NCBI GenBank assembly: GCA_046297495.1
Contig: JBKBIP010000011.1
Location: 1-64,000 of the forward strand
Direction: 5' to 3'
DNA from: JBKBIP01 sp046297495
GTDB taxonomy: Bacteria; Planctomycetota; Planctomycetia; Gemmatales; Gemmataceae
DNA length: 64,000 bases
Below the pieces are notes generated by a model, which was given only the letters and a program-made list of their open reading frames with translations, was not told the DNA's origin and ran no database searches. Of this stretch, positions 34,121 to 42,980 are shown piece by piece (position 1 is the stretch's first letter; every line of letters begins with the position of its first letter). The position numbers and the translations under genes were made by a program.

Positions 34121-37100
34121 TTACTCCGCTGGCTTGTGCTCGGCGGGTTCGGAAGGGGGCGGTGAGGCGGGTGCGGGGATGCCGTTGTCGGGGCCAGTGG
34201 GCGGGGCTTCCGCGCGGGGCGGCTCTGCCGACTCCGTGGGGGGTTCGGTGGCGGCGGTTGGTGGTGGAGCAAGCGGGGTCTGTGTTTCGTTGCTCACGTC
34301 AGGCTCGGAGCTTGGAGCGGCTTCGGCGGGTGGAGTCCGGGGCTCCACCACTGGCTCCACCGGCGCGGCGCTTGCGGCGGGCAGCGCGGAAGGAGAAGCA
34401 GCGGTCGTTTGGGCTTCTTCCATGGCGGGGGTGTCCTTCGGGGCTTCGGCGGGTGGCTCGCCGCCTTCCAAGGCTTTGAAATAGGCTTGTAGCTCGCTGA
34501 ACGTGCGCAGCGGGACGGCGCCTTTCAAAGCCGCCTGGGAGAGCTTGGGCAAGGGTTTATCTGGTTTCGGCTTGCGCGGCGGGCGGGGCGGGGCCGAACT
34601 GGGCCGGGCGCCGCTCGGAGCAGGCCGGCCTTGAGGACGTGGCCCGCGCGGCGGGGGCGACCGATCTTCACGGCGCGGCGGATGGGACGGGCGCGGTTCC
34701 CGCGCGGGAGACGGATACCCTTCGCTGGGAGCCGCGCCGACCCCCACGGGCGCTGGTCGTGGACCACGCGGCGGGCGGGGGCCACGCGGCGGCCGCTGCC
34801 CCGCCGGTTTTCGCTCGGGAGGTTTGCGCTCTGTTCCCGGCGGGATCATGGTCAACGACACGCGATGCCGTTCTTGGTCCACCGCCATGACCCAAACTGT
34901 CACCACATCGCCGACGGCGGCCACGTCGTAGGGATTCTTGACATACCGATTCGCCATTTGGCTGATGTGGACCAAGCCGCTATCTTTCAAGCCGATGTCA
35001 ATGAACGCGCCGAAATCGACCACGTTGAGCACGGTCCCCTTCAACTCCATGCCAGCTTGTAGGTCTTCCAGCTTGAGCACGCCCTTCTTGAAAACCGGCG
35101 GCGGCAGGTCCTCGCGCGGGTCGCGGCCCGGTTTCGATAAGGATTCGACAATATCGGCCAGCGTCGGCACGCCCACTCCCAGCCGGGCGCTGACATCCTC
35201 CAGCACGATCGTTTTCAGCTTCTCCCGCAGCTGCTCCAGTTGTTCGGGGTCATTGAGGGATTGGGGTGAAAAGCCCAGATCACTGAGTAGTTGTTGCGTG
35301 ACGGCGTAACTTTCCGGGTGAATCCAGGTGCGATCCAGCGGGTTGTCGCCGTCGTGAATCTTAAGGAAACCAGCGGCCTGGACGAACCGCGCTGGCCCAA
35401 TTCCCGAAATGTTCACGAGCTGATCGCGGGCGCGGAAGGGGCCATGCTTGGCGCGAAAGTCCACCAACTCACGGGCCACGAGCTGGTTCAAACCAGAGAC
35501 ATAGCGCAGCAAGGGGACGCTGGCCGTGTTGAGATCCACCCCCACCTGATTCACGGCGGACTCGACAATGCCATCGAGCGATTCCTTCAAATACTTGGAA
35601 GGAACGTCGTGCTGATACAGGCCGACGCCGACGTGCTGCGGCTCGATCTTGACCAGCTCGCTGAGCGGGTCTTGCAAGCGCCGGCCAATGGAGATGGTGC
35701 CGCGCAGCGTGGCATCATAATCGGGAAACTCTTCCCGGCCGATGGGGCTGGCGGAATAAACGCTGGCACCCGCTTCATTGACGATGACGTAGGCCAAGTC
35801 GGAGGGGGGCGGGGGCAGCTCCACCGGCGGCGATGCCGAGGCGGTCGCTGTCGGCTCTGGAGATGCTTCCACCGTCTCAGCAGGCGCGACGGCGGGTTCG
35901 GGTTGTTCCGGCTGGTTGGCGACCGACTCCGCGGCGGGCGTTTCTTCCCTGCTGGGCATGGCGCTCGGCGGCGCGGCTGGGGATGGCTCGGCGGCGGGCG
36001 GCGGCGCTGCCGGCAGCGGCGTTTCCGCTTCGGCAGTCGGGGAAGTTGCTTCGACGGGTACTTCGCTCGCTTCGGCGGCGGGCGGCGGCGCTGCCGCAGG
36101 GGGAGCTTGGGCCGGCTTTTCCGCCTTCGGGGCGACAAACCAACCCCCTTGGCCCGCCCGTTCGATCAGTTCCGAGACCAGCTCCTCGGTCTCCCGGCAA
36201 GCCGTGCCATTGCCCACGGCGATGACCGGCGTTTGATATTTGCACACCAGCTCATAGAGCTTGGCCCCCGCTTCATCGCGTTTCTTCTGCGGCGGATGCG
36301 GATAGATGACTGTCTGATCGAGCAGATTCCCGAATTCATCCAGAACGGCCACCTTGCAGCCGGTGCGGAAGCCAGGATCAATAGCCAAGATGCGACGATT
36401 ACGCAGCGGCGGCTGCATGAGCAAACTGCGCAAGTTGCGCGCGAAGACGACAATGGCGTGTTCCTGGGCCTCTTCGGTCAACTCTTTGCGGATATCCCGT
36501 TCCAAGCTGGGAATCAGCAACCGGCTCAAGGCATCATCGGTGACGCGATGCAGCAGCTCCGCGTGTGGATGGTCCGCCAAGGGAAGCAAAGGGGGATGGC
36601 TGTCGTGGCCGATGAACAAGACGCGACGGATGGCTTCCGCGTCGTACTGCAAACGGACTTTGAGCGCCCCCTCTTTCTCGCCGCGATTGATGGCCAAGAT
36701 GCGATGCGGCGGGATATGGCGAACCGATTCGGTGAATTGGAAGTAATCTTTGTATTCCAGCCCTTTGCCTTCGGGCAGATTGGCGGCTTTCTCGGTGGTG
36801 AGCTTGCCCGATTCCCACAGGATGACGCGCACGGCGCCGCGAATATCCGCCGTCTCGGCGATCTGTTCGGCTAGAATGTGTTGTGCCCCTTCGAGCACCG
36901 CTTCGGGGGTGGGGAGTTCTTTCTCGGGGTTGACCATCGTGGGCAGCACGTCGGCGAGGTTGGCCACCGCGGGATCGCGATTCCAGATCGCCACGGCCAA
37001 CGGCTCCAAGCCGCGCTCGCGGGCCACTGACGCCAGCGTTTTCTTCTTCGGTTTGTACGGTAAATACAAGTCTTCCAGGCGCTTGGACGTGTCGGCGGCC

Positions 37101-37369
37101 AGGATCAGCGCGCGCAGCTCATCGGTGAGCTTACCCTGCCCCTCGATGCTTTTGAGAATGGTCTGCTTGCGTTCTTCCAGTTGCCGCAAGTAGTTGATCC
37201 GCGTTTGGATCTTGCGGATCACGTCCTCGTTCAGGCCCCCCGTGCGCTCCTTGCGGTAGCGGGTGATGAAGGGGATGGTGTTGCCCTCATCGAGCAATTG
37301 CACCACATTTTCCACCTGAATTTTGCGAATCTGAAGGTCTTGAGCAATTCGAGAGAAGTCGAGGGTCAT
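34121..37369 (-). CDS. tex: Tex family S1 RNA-binding protein with unusual insert and long tail
   Basis: 1082 residues against about 770-780 in ordinary Tex/YhgF, a cytoplasmic transcription-associated nucleic-acid-binding protein. Recognisable order: Tex N-terminal helical domain ('GNTIPFITRYRKERTGGLNEDVIRKI'), YqgF/RNase H-like core ('ILAIDPGFRTGCKVAVLDEFG', 'VIAVGNGTACRETEELV', 'YVIVNEAGASVYSASPIGREEFP'), helix-hairpin-helix region ('NQVGVDLNTASVPLLRYVSGL', 'VNISGIGPARFVQAAGFL') and S1 domain ('GMELKGTVLNVVDFGAFIDIGLKDSGLVHISQMA'). Two oddities: residues about 410-523 are a Pro/Ala/Glu low-complexity insert inside the YqgF-like domain, and about 235 residues after S1 are Pro/Arg- then Pro/Ala-rich, with one conserved-looking island 'VPLRTFSELQAYFKALEGG'. 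Start at 37369 fits the usual N-terminus. Confidence 0.93.
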   Translation of the reverse strand: MTLDFSRIAQDLQIRKIQVENVVQLLDEGNTIPFITRYRKERTGGLNEDVIRKIQTRINYLRQLEERKQTILKSIEGQGKLTDELRALILAADTSKRLEDLYLPYKPKKKTLASVARERGLEPLAVAIWNRDPAVANLADVLPTMVNPEKELPTPEAVLEGAQHILAEQIAETADIRGAVRVILWESGKLTTEKAANLPEGKGLEYKDYFQFTESVRHIPPHRILAINRGEKEGALKVRLQYDAEAIRRVLFIGHDSHPPLLPLADHPHAELLHRVTDDALSRLLIPSLERDIRKELTEEAQEHAIVVFARNLRSLLMQPPLRNRRILAIDPGFRTGCKVAVLDEFGNLLDQTVIYPHPPQKKRDEAGAKLYELVCKYQTPVIAVGNGTACRETEELVSELIERAGQGGWFVAPKAEKPAQAPPAAAPPPAAEASEVPVEATSPTAEAETPLPAAPPPAAEPSPAAPPSAMPSREETPAAESVANQPEQPEPAVAPAETVEASPEPTATASASPPVELPPPPSDLAYVIVNEAGASVYSASPIGREEFPDYDATLRGTISIGRRLQDPLSELVKIEPQHVGVGLYQHDVPSKYLKESLDGIVESAVNQVGVDLNTASVPLLRYVSGLNQLVARELVDFRAKHGPFRARDQLVNISGIGPARFVQAAGFLKIHDGDNPLDRTWIHPESYAVTQQLLSDLGFSPQSLNDPEQLEQLREKLKTIVLEDVSARLGVGVPTLADIVESLSKPGRDPREDLPPPVFKKGVLKLEDLQAGMELKGTVLNVVDFGAFIDIGLKDSGLVHISQMANRYVKNPYDVAAVGDVVTVWVMAVDQERHRVSLTMIPPGTERKPPERKPAGQRPPRGPRPPRGPRPAPVGVGAAPSEGYPSPAREPRPSHPPRREDRSPPPRGPRPQGRPAPSGARPSSAPPRPPRKPKPDKPLPKLSQAALKGAVPLRTFSELQAYFKALEGGEPPAEAPKDTPAMEEAQTTAASPSALPAASAAPVEPVVEPRTPPAEAAPSSEPDVSNETQTPLAPPPTAATEPPTESAEPPRAEAPPTGPDNGIPAPASPPPSEPAEHKPAE

Positions 37370-37558
37370 GACATTGTGCCTGATCGAGTTTCCTGTCGAA
37401 ATGACAGCAGGAGAGATCGGCAGAGCGCGGCGGGCTGCCCTGTGTTAGTTGGATTACTGTAGATAGTTAAGTTAGCCCTGTCAAGGCGGCTTGCCAGATT
37501 GCGGAAAAGTCGGCAAGCATTCGTACCCCTTCTTCCATGCCGCCTGGTGGGGGGACGA

Positions 37559-38656
37559 TCAGTAACCAGCGGGCTTGTCTGGGCGAAATTCCACCAACGG
37601 CAGTTCGACGGCGCGGCCCATTTGGGCGCTGCGGGCGACGGCTTCGGTGAATTCCATGTAGGCGACGCCGGTGGCGAAGTCGGTGAAGTGGATGGGAGTG
37701 CCTTGGCGAATGGCTTCGACGAACTCGGCCTCGACGCGCCAACTGAGGGCTTTTTCGGGGGGGATGGGGATGTCCACCATGTCCGCAAGCTGGGTGGCTT
37801 GGGGCTGGTGCTGTTGGCTGGCCCCCCGGATGCGCTCCGCCGTCAAGTCATATTCCAGCACCCCCGCGCTGCCGTACAGGCGGATCAGGGCATTTTGACC
37901 ATAGGGAATCACGCCGCTGAAGTGGTAGAGCGCGCGGGCACCCCCTTCTAGGACGGCCACCACCTGGACGCTGTCAGGGGTGCCGACGACCCGACGGACA
38001 CCGCTTTGCGGATCGATGCGGCTGGGGATGGAAGCCGCCACTTGGGCCAGCACGCGCGTCGGCGGCGGCACCCAGCGCAGCAGCGTTTCATGGACAATGC
38101 CCAGGGTCAGCATGTTGTAGCCGGACAAGGCCGCGTCTTGCCGCCACGACAACGGCGCCGCCGGGTCGGCCAGCGCGGCATTCATGCCCGAGACGTGAAC
38201 TTCCCGCAGCTCGCCGATGTAACCAGCTTCCAGCAGCTCCACCATCACCTGATGCCCCTTGAGGCCGAACGGACTGGGGACGACCTGCGTGACCAGGTTC
38301 GGATGCTGTTGGGCCGCCTCGAACATGCGGTGCGCCTCCATCGCGTTCATGCTCAGGCGCGCCTCGGTGAGCACATGCTTGCCCGCCGTCAGCGCCGCCA
38401 CGGTGATGGGGCAGTGCAGGTACGGCCAGGTGCCGATGACGATGGCGTCAATATCGGGATCGGCGACTACCTCTTGCCAATGTTGGTACGTGCGCGGGAT
38501 GCCGTATTCCTCGGCGACCGCTTGGGTCGATTCGGGCCGGCGATTGCACACCGCCACGATCTCGACAGCGGGCAGCTCGCGCAAGCCCGGGATGTGCCGC
38601 AAGCGGGTATTGGCCCCCGCGCCAATCAAGCCCACGCGTAATGGTTGGTGAGTCAT
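37559..38656 (-). CDS. Gfo/Idh/MocA family oxidoreductase
   Basis: 365 residues; start at 38656 with GAGGACC upstream. N-terminal Rossmann domain with 'RVGLIGAGANTRLRHIPGL', 'EIVAVCNRRPES' and 'DIDAIVIGTWPYLHCPITVAALTAGKHVLTEARLSMN'. The position usually occupied by the active-site EKP motif reads E-A-R here, a variant subgroup. The C-terminal alpha/beta domain ('HVSGMNAALADP', 'ALYHFSGVIPYGQNALIRLYGSAGVLEYDL') follows. Family members oxidise or isomerise sugars and related polyols with NAD(P). There is no Tat leader, so it is cytoplasmic. It lies downstream of argF on the same strand with about 70 bases between, and could be read-through but is not functionally linked. Confidence 0.9.
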   Translation of the reverse strand: MTHQPLRVGLIGAGANTRLRHIPGLRELPAVEIVAVCNRRPESTQAVAEEYGIPRTYQHWQEVVADPDIDAIVIGTWPYLHCPITVAALTAGKHVLTEARLSMNAMEAHRMFEAAQQHPNLVTQVVPSPFGLKGHQVMVELLEAGYIGELREVHVSGMNAALADPAAPLSWRQDAALSGYNMLTLGIVHETLLRWVPPPTRVLAQVAASIPSRIDPQSGVRRVVGTPDSVQVVAVLEGGARALYHFSGVIPYGQNALIRLYGSAGVLEYDLTAERIRGASQQHQPQATQLADMVDIPIPPEKALSWRVEAEFVEAIRQGTPIHFTDFATGVAYMEFTEAVARSAQMGRAVELPLVEFRPDKPAGY

Positions 38657-38726
38657 GGGGTCCTCGGTGGCAAATCAACTTGGTTTCAACAGCTCCGATC
38701 ACGAATGGCGACCCGGCGGATGGCCG

Positions 38727-39650
38727 TTACGATGTTCTCCCCAACAAGTGAACCAGCAGCGCCTTTTGCGCGTGCATGCGGTTGGCGGCTTGTTGGATGA
38801 CGATGCTGCGGTCGCCGTCGAGTACGTCGTCGGTGATTTCCTCGCCGCGATGGGCGGGCAGGCAGTGCATGACACGAGCATGAGGCGGGGCCAGCGACAG
38901 CAGCTTGGCGTTGAGCTGATAGTTGGCGAATTTCTTGAGCCGTTTCTCCCGCTCCGCCTCCTGCCCCATGCTGGTCCAGACGTCGGTGTAGATCACGTCA
39001 GCGTCGCGCACGGCATGATCGGGTTTGCCGTTGAGAACCACCGCGCCGTCAGGTACCTGCTGGCGATAGCAGGTCAAAAATCCCTCATCGAAGCCATAGC
39101 CCTTGGGGGCGGCCAGGACGAAGCGGGCGCCGAGCTTGCCGCAGGCGATGGCCAGGGAACGGGCCACGTTGTTGCCATCGCCGACAAAAGCGACGGTCTT
39201 GCCCGCCACGTCGCCGAACACTTCCCATATCGTCAACATGTCCCCCAGCGCCTGGCAGGGGTGGTAGTGGTCGGATAGGCCGTTGATCACCGGGCAGCTG
39301 GCATGAGCGGCGAAGCTCTCGACCGTGGCATGGCTGAAGGTGCGCAGCACCACGCCATCGACGTATTGGCTTATAACGCGGGCGAAGTCGGCGATGCTTT
39401 CGCGGACCCCCAGGCCGACATCCTGACCGGATAAAAATAAGGCCGTCCCCCCTAAATGCGCCATGCCGGTCTCGAAGCTGACGCGGGTGCGCAAGGAAGG
39501 TTTCTCGAAGATCATCCCCAACACGCGCCCGGCCAAGAGCGGCTCCCGTTCGCCGCGCTGGCAGGCTTGTTTGAGTCGCGTCGCCTCGCGCAACAGGTGA
39601 AGAATCTCATCGGGGGTCCAATCCAGCAAACTGAGAAAGTGCCGTGTCAT
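38727..39650 (-). CDS. argF: Ornithine carbamoyltransferase
   Basis: 307 residues. Transfers the carbamoyl group from carbamoyl phosphate to ornithine to make citrulline in arginine synthesis. Signatures: carbamoyl-phosphate loop 'FEKPSLRTRVSFE' (48-60), 'DGVVLRTFSHATVESFAAHASCPVINGLSDHYHPCQALGDMLT' containing the HPxQ motif, 'VAFVGDGNNVARSL', 'DVIYTDVWTSMGQE' and the ornithine-site 'HCLPAHRGEE' (262 onward). The ATG at 39650 matches the family start; an ATG 33 bases earlier would add an unlikely leader. No clear ribosome site is seen. Last of the argB-argD-argF series on the minus strand. Confidence 0.96.
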   Translation of the reverse strand: MTRHFLSLLDWTPDEILHLLREATRLKQACQRGEREPLLAGRVLGMIFEKPSLRTRVSFETGMAHLGGTALFLSGQDVGLGVRESIADFARVISQYVDGVVLRTFSHATVESFAAHASCPVINGLSDHYHPCQALGDMLTIWEVFGDVAGKTVAFVGDGNNVARSLAIACGKLGARFVLAAPKGYGFDEGFLTCYRQQVPDGAVVLNGKPDHAVRDADVIYTDVWTSMGQEAEREKRLKKFANYQLNAKLLSLAPPHARVMHCLPAHRGEEITDDVLDGDRSIVIQQAANRMHAQKALLVHLLGRTS

Positions 39651-39728
39651 GGATTTGTCAAAAAAGGGATGCCCGCCGCCCACCGCGCGTCCTTCCGGTC
39701 GCGCTGACGGCGGGTCGGCTGGCAGCGG

Positions 39729-40916
39729 TTAAATCGTCTGGGAGAGCAGCACGTCTTCCAAAATGCCGCAACCTTCATCGAAATGGGCATCCGTCAAGTT
39801 CATGGCCGGCAACAGCCGGATGACGGTGCCGTGAGTACAGTTGACCAGTAAACGCCGTTGCAAACATTGTTGCACGATGGGCGCGCCGTCGCTGGCCAGC
39901 TCGATACCGATCATGACGCCACAAGCGCGGACTTCGCGGATCAGTGGGCAGCGGGCCCGCAAGTCCTCGAAGCGCTGGCGGAACCGTTCGCCGAGCTGTT
40001 CGGCGCGGGCGAGCAAGTGGTCTTCCTCGATGGTGGCCATCGTGGCCAAGGCGGCACGGCAGGCGAGGGGGTTGCCGCCGAACGTGGCCGCGTGGGTGCC
40101 TGGTCGGAGCTTGGCGGCGATGTCGGGGCGGGCCACCAGCGCCCCACAAGCGACGCCGCCCGCCAACGCCTTGGCCAGGGTCATGGCATCAGGAGACACG
40201 CCCCAGCGCTGATGGGCGAACCAACGCCCCGTCCGGCCCATGCCGGTTTGCACTTCGTCGAAAATCAACATTAAGTGGTGCTGATCGGCCAAGGCCCGCA
40301 AGCCTTCGAGATAGCCCGGCGGCGGGAGGTGGACGCCCCCTTCTCCCTGGATCGGCTCGACCAAGATGGCGCAGGTCTCACTATCGATGAGCTTGGCCGT
40401 CGCCTCCAGGTCGCCGAACGGGGCATAGCTGAAGCCGGCCAACATCGGCTCCAAGCCTTGGTGATACTTGGGCTGTCCCGTGGCCGACAGTGCCCCCATC
40501 GTTCGCCCATGAAAGCTGTTCAACGTGGTGATGATCTTGTAGCGTTCCGGCTTGCCGTTGAGGCGCGCCAATTTGATGACCGCCTCGTTGGCCTCGGCGC
40601 CGCTGTTGCAGAAGAAGCATTGCCCTTGCCAATCGGTGCGTTCGCTGAGCGCCTGCGCCAACAACCCTTGCGCTTCCATGTACCAGGTGTTGGGCACATG
40701 GATGAGCTGAGCCACCTGTTCTTGCACCGCCTGAACGACTCGCGGTGGGCAATGACCGAGCAGGTCGCAACCCCAGCCGGGAAAGAAATCCAGATAACGA
40801 TTCCCCTCTGCGTCCCAAATCTCCGATCCTTCCCCACGCGTCAGACACACTGGATAGCGCGTGTAATTAGGAATCACATATTTTTGAAACAGTTGAATGA
40901 TTTCCTGGGAAGTCAT
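39729..40916 (-). CDS. argD: Acetylornithine aminotransferase
   Basis: 395 residues; start at 40916 with AAGGA upstream. PLP-dependent class III aminotransferase that makes N-acetylornithine from N-acetylglutamate semialdehyde. Motifs: 'YPVCLTRGEGSEIWDAEGNRYLDF', 'FFCNSGAEANEAVIKLAR', 'TLNSFHGRTMGALSATGQPKY', 'VEPIQGEGGVHLPPPGYL', 'LIFDEVQTGMGRTG' and the PLP lysine K249 in 'DAMTLAKALAGGV'. Ornithine or GABA aminotransferases look similar, but lying between argB and argF supports ArgD. Spacing to argF is about 78 bases. Confidence 0.95.
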   Translation of the reverse strand: MTSQEIIQLFQKYVIPNYTRYPVCLTRGEGSEIWDAEGNRYLDFFPGWGCDLLGHCPPRVVQAVQEQVAQLIHVPNTWYMEAQGLLAQALSERTDWQGQCFFCNSGAEANEAVIKLARLNGKPERYKIITTLNSFHGRTMGALSATGQPKYHQGLEPMLAGFSYAPFGDLEATAKLIDSETCAILVEPIQGEGGVHLPPPGYLEGLRALADQHHLMLIFDEVQTGMGRTGRWFAHQRWGVSPDAMTLAKALAGGVACGALVARPDIAAKLRPGTHAATFGGNPLACRAALATMATIEEDHLLARAEQLGERFRQRFEDLRARCPLIREVRACGVMIGIELASDGAPIVQQCLQRRLLVNCTHGTVIRLLPAMNLTDAHFDEGCGILEDVLLSQTI

Positions 40917-40934
40917 GGTGTTAGTCCTTAGTTT

Positions 40935-41137
40935 TTAGTGCTTAGTGCTTGGAAACTATTCGGGTAAGTGATTTTTGGTTTCGCCGTGATTCCATGTCGT
41001 TACGAGGCTTTATCGGCTATCGACGCGGGCTGCCGTCATCGAACGCGAACCGATGAATCCCACAAGCAACAAATAATACATGTTCGGTTTTTCCTCATGT
41101 TAAATGAATTTGGCTAAGCACTAAGCACTAAGAACTA
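40935..41137. repeat. Inverted pair of TTAGTGC heptamer repeats
   Basis: TTAGTGCTTAGTGCTTGG at 40935-40952 is matched in inverted orientation by CTAAGCACTAAGCACTAAG at 41114-41132. Each arm is itself built of tandem TTAGTGC units. They flank about 160 bases between argB and argD, the right arm reaching the argB stop. No gene is seen in between; a copy of the GCGAACCGATGAATCCC repeat is included. Confidence 0.7.
41043..41061 (+). repeat. Half-site of the GCGAACCGATGAATCCC repeat
   Basis: ACGCGAACCGATGAATCCC matches, except for its first base pair, the reversed copy at 46593-46611, and shares GCGAACCGATGAATC with 326-340. It lies between the arms of the TTAGTGC inverted repeat. Confidence 0.55.
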
Positions 41138-42028
41138 CATCGAATTGTCGAGGATGATTTCCGTGCCGACGCCGCGGTCGGTATAGATTTCCAGCAGCAG
41201 CGAATGGCGGAGCCGGCCGTCGATGATGTGCGTCTTGCGGACGCCGGCTTGAAGACTCTCCAGGCAAGCTTCGACCTTGGGAATCATGCCCTCGTCGATG
41301 ATCCCTTGGGCGATCAGCTCACGGCATCGGCGCGCGTCCAGGTGGGTGAGTAGCGATTGGGGGTCGTCGCGGTCGCGGAGGATGCCGGGCGTGTCGGTGA
41401 GCAGGACCAGCTTCTCCGCCTTGAGGTGGGCAGCCACGGCGGCGGCGGCGGTATCGGCATTGACGTTGAGCCAACCACCGCTGTCCACATCGACGGCCAA
41501 GCAAGGAATCACGGGCACAACATTGGCTTCGCACAAGTCCATGAGCAATCCGGTGTCAACCTGTGCCACCTGACCGACTAACCCCAAATCGATGGGGGGA
41601 CCGTCCTCGGGATGGGGCAGCAGCAGCCGTTCGCCGTGCAGGCAGCGCAGCGAGTCGGCGCACATGCCGACGGCGCGGCCGCCGAGCTGGCGAATCTGCC
41701 GGATGATGCCAGCGTTGATTTCTTGCGTCAGAACGCGCACGACGATGTCGAGTGTCTCGGGATCGGTGTAGCGCCGGCCTTGCACCTTGCGCGGCTGCAA
41801 GCCGGCAGCCGTCATGGCCCGGTCAATCGATTTGCCGCCGCCATGAACCAGCACGGGACGCAGCCCGACCGTTTCCATGAAGACAACATCTTGCAGGATG
41901 GCTTTCAGGGCCTCGGCATCCTCCATCGCGCTCCCCCCCAGCTTGATCACCGTCAAGCGGTCGCGGAAAGCGCGGATATAGCCGAGGGCTTCGATGAGGG
42001 TTTCGGCTTTGCGGATGGCGTTGTCCAT
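41135..42028 (-). CDS. argB: Acetylglutamate kinase
   Basis: 297 residues, normal length. Phosphorylates N-acetylglutamate, the usual control point of arginine synthesis. Amino-acid-kinase motifs: 'LTVIKLGGSAMEDAEAL' (K29-x-G-G), 'LRPVLVHGGGKSIDRAM', 'INAGIIRQIRQLGGRAVGMCADS', 'VVPVIPCLAVDVDSGGWLNVNADTAAAAVAAHLKAEKLVLLTDTPGIL' (shared by the family) and 'IDEGMIPKVEACLESL'. It opens the argB-argD-argF minus-strand series. The enzyme has the extended N-terminal helix region seen in arginine-sensitive forms, although feedback inhibition cannot be proved. Divergent from the acyltransferase gene. Confidence 0.96.
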   Translation of the reverse strand: MDNAIRKAETLIEALGYIRAFRDRLTVIKLGGSAMEDAEALKAILQDVVFMETVGLRPVLVHGGGKSIDRAMTAAGLQPRKVQGRRYTDPETLDIVVRVLTQEINAGIIRQIRQLGGRAVGMCADSLRCLHGERLLLPHPEDGPPIDLGLVGQVAQVDTGLLMDLCEANVVPVIPCLAVDVDSGGWLNVNADTAAAAVAAHLKAEKLVLLTDTPGILRDRDDPQSLLTHLDARRCRELIAQGIIDEGMIPKVEACLESLQAGVRKTHIIDGRLRHSLLLEIYTDRGVGTEIILDNSM

Positions 42029-42243
42029 CGGCGTGAATATCCCAAAATACTAAAAAAACCATTGTAAGTGCCCCTGTATCCCTGTCAATGGGCCGAACGG
42101 TGCCAGGAGGAAAAAGATAAGATGAAGGAGATTCCCCTGGGTTTCCAGGCATCACGGGCAGCCGAACAATGAAGACGGGACGCAATCGACATCTCGTTGC
42201 CGCCTAGAGCGGTTCGCGGTTGCACGGCATACAACGATGATCC

Positions 42244-42972
42244 ATGACCAATGATAAACGACTCATGACCAACGACCAATCCATCCGTAATCCCAGCGCG
42301 GAATGTTTTCCGGCGCCGTGGCTGGCGGACTGGTGGTATCAAGCAACCTATGCCGCCTGCGCGACGTTCTTCACGTTGGGTTATAGCTTGCGCATCAAAG
42401 GGCGGCAGCGCATTCCGCGTGAGGGACCAGTGTTGCTGATGTCCAATCATCAAAGCTATCTCGATCCCCCGATCGTCGGCTTGGCCGCACCGCGCCCGCT
42501 GTGTTACCTGGCGCGGAAGACCTTGTTTCGCAAGCCGGCGTTCGCTTGGCTGATTCGCAGTGTCAATGCAGTGCCTATCGATCAACAGGGACTGGGCAAG
42601 GAGGGGTTGCAAGCCATTCTGCGGCTCTTGCAGGGGGGTCGGGCGGTGCTGGTCTTTCCCGAAGGACATCGCACCGCCGACGGCAACTTCCTGGACTTGC
42701 AGCCGGGGATTCATCTGCTCATCAAGCGGGCCAAGGTGCCGGTGGTCCCGGTTGGCGTGGCGGGCGGCTTCGCCGCTTGGCCCAGACAGCGGAAATGGCC
42801 CCGGCTGGCGCCGTTGTTTCTGCCCCCCAATGACGCCACCTTGGCGGTGTGGGTTGGCCAACCGCTCGACGGCGCCCGCCTTGCCGCTCAGCCCCGCGAA
42901 CAGGTGTTGGCCGAGCTGTTGGGCCAAATGCGACACGCCTACGCCCAAGCCGAGCGCTTGCGCCGCCGCTAG
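42244..42972 (+). CDS. plsC: PlsC-type 1-acyl-glycerol-3-phosphate acyltransferase
   Basis: 242 residues. Membrane-associated enzyme adding the second acyl chain in phosphatidate synthesis. The catalytic H69-x4-D74 motif is in 'LLMSNHQSYLDPP', the substrate-binding block is 'FPEGHRTADG' (138 onward), and 'VNAVPID' and 'VPVVPVGVAGG' are further conserved blocks. A hydrophobic segment precedes the His motif. The N-terminus is odd: MTNDKRL followed by MTNDQ, from a 21-base near-duplication, so the true start may be the ATG at 42244 or at 42265. There is no strong ribosome site for either. Confidence 0.9.
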   Translation: MTNDKRLMTNDQSIRNPSAECFPAPWLADWWYQATYAACATFFTLGYSLRIKGRQRIPREGPVLLMSNHQSYLDPPIVGLAAPRPLCYLARKTLFRKPAFAWLIRSVNAVPIDQQGLGKEGLQAILRLLQGGRAVLVFPEGHRTADGNFLDLQPGIHLLIKRAKVPVVPVGVAGGFAAWPRQRKWPRLAPLFLPPNDATLAVWVGQPLDGARLAAQPREQVLAELLGQMRHAYAQAERLRRR

Positions 42973-42980
42973 AGGTCGTT

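Noticed and set aside
35291..36874. Plus-strand ORF of 527 codons opposite tex
   Set aside because: Arises because the Pro/Ala insert has no stops on either strand; the tex frame carries all the expected motifs.
40935..41137. CRISPR-like repeat pattern
   Set aside because: The TTAGTGC units are only 7 bases, adjacent and inverted, without spacers of regular length and without cas genes.
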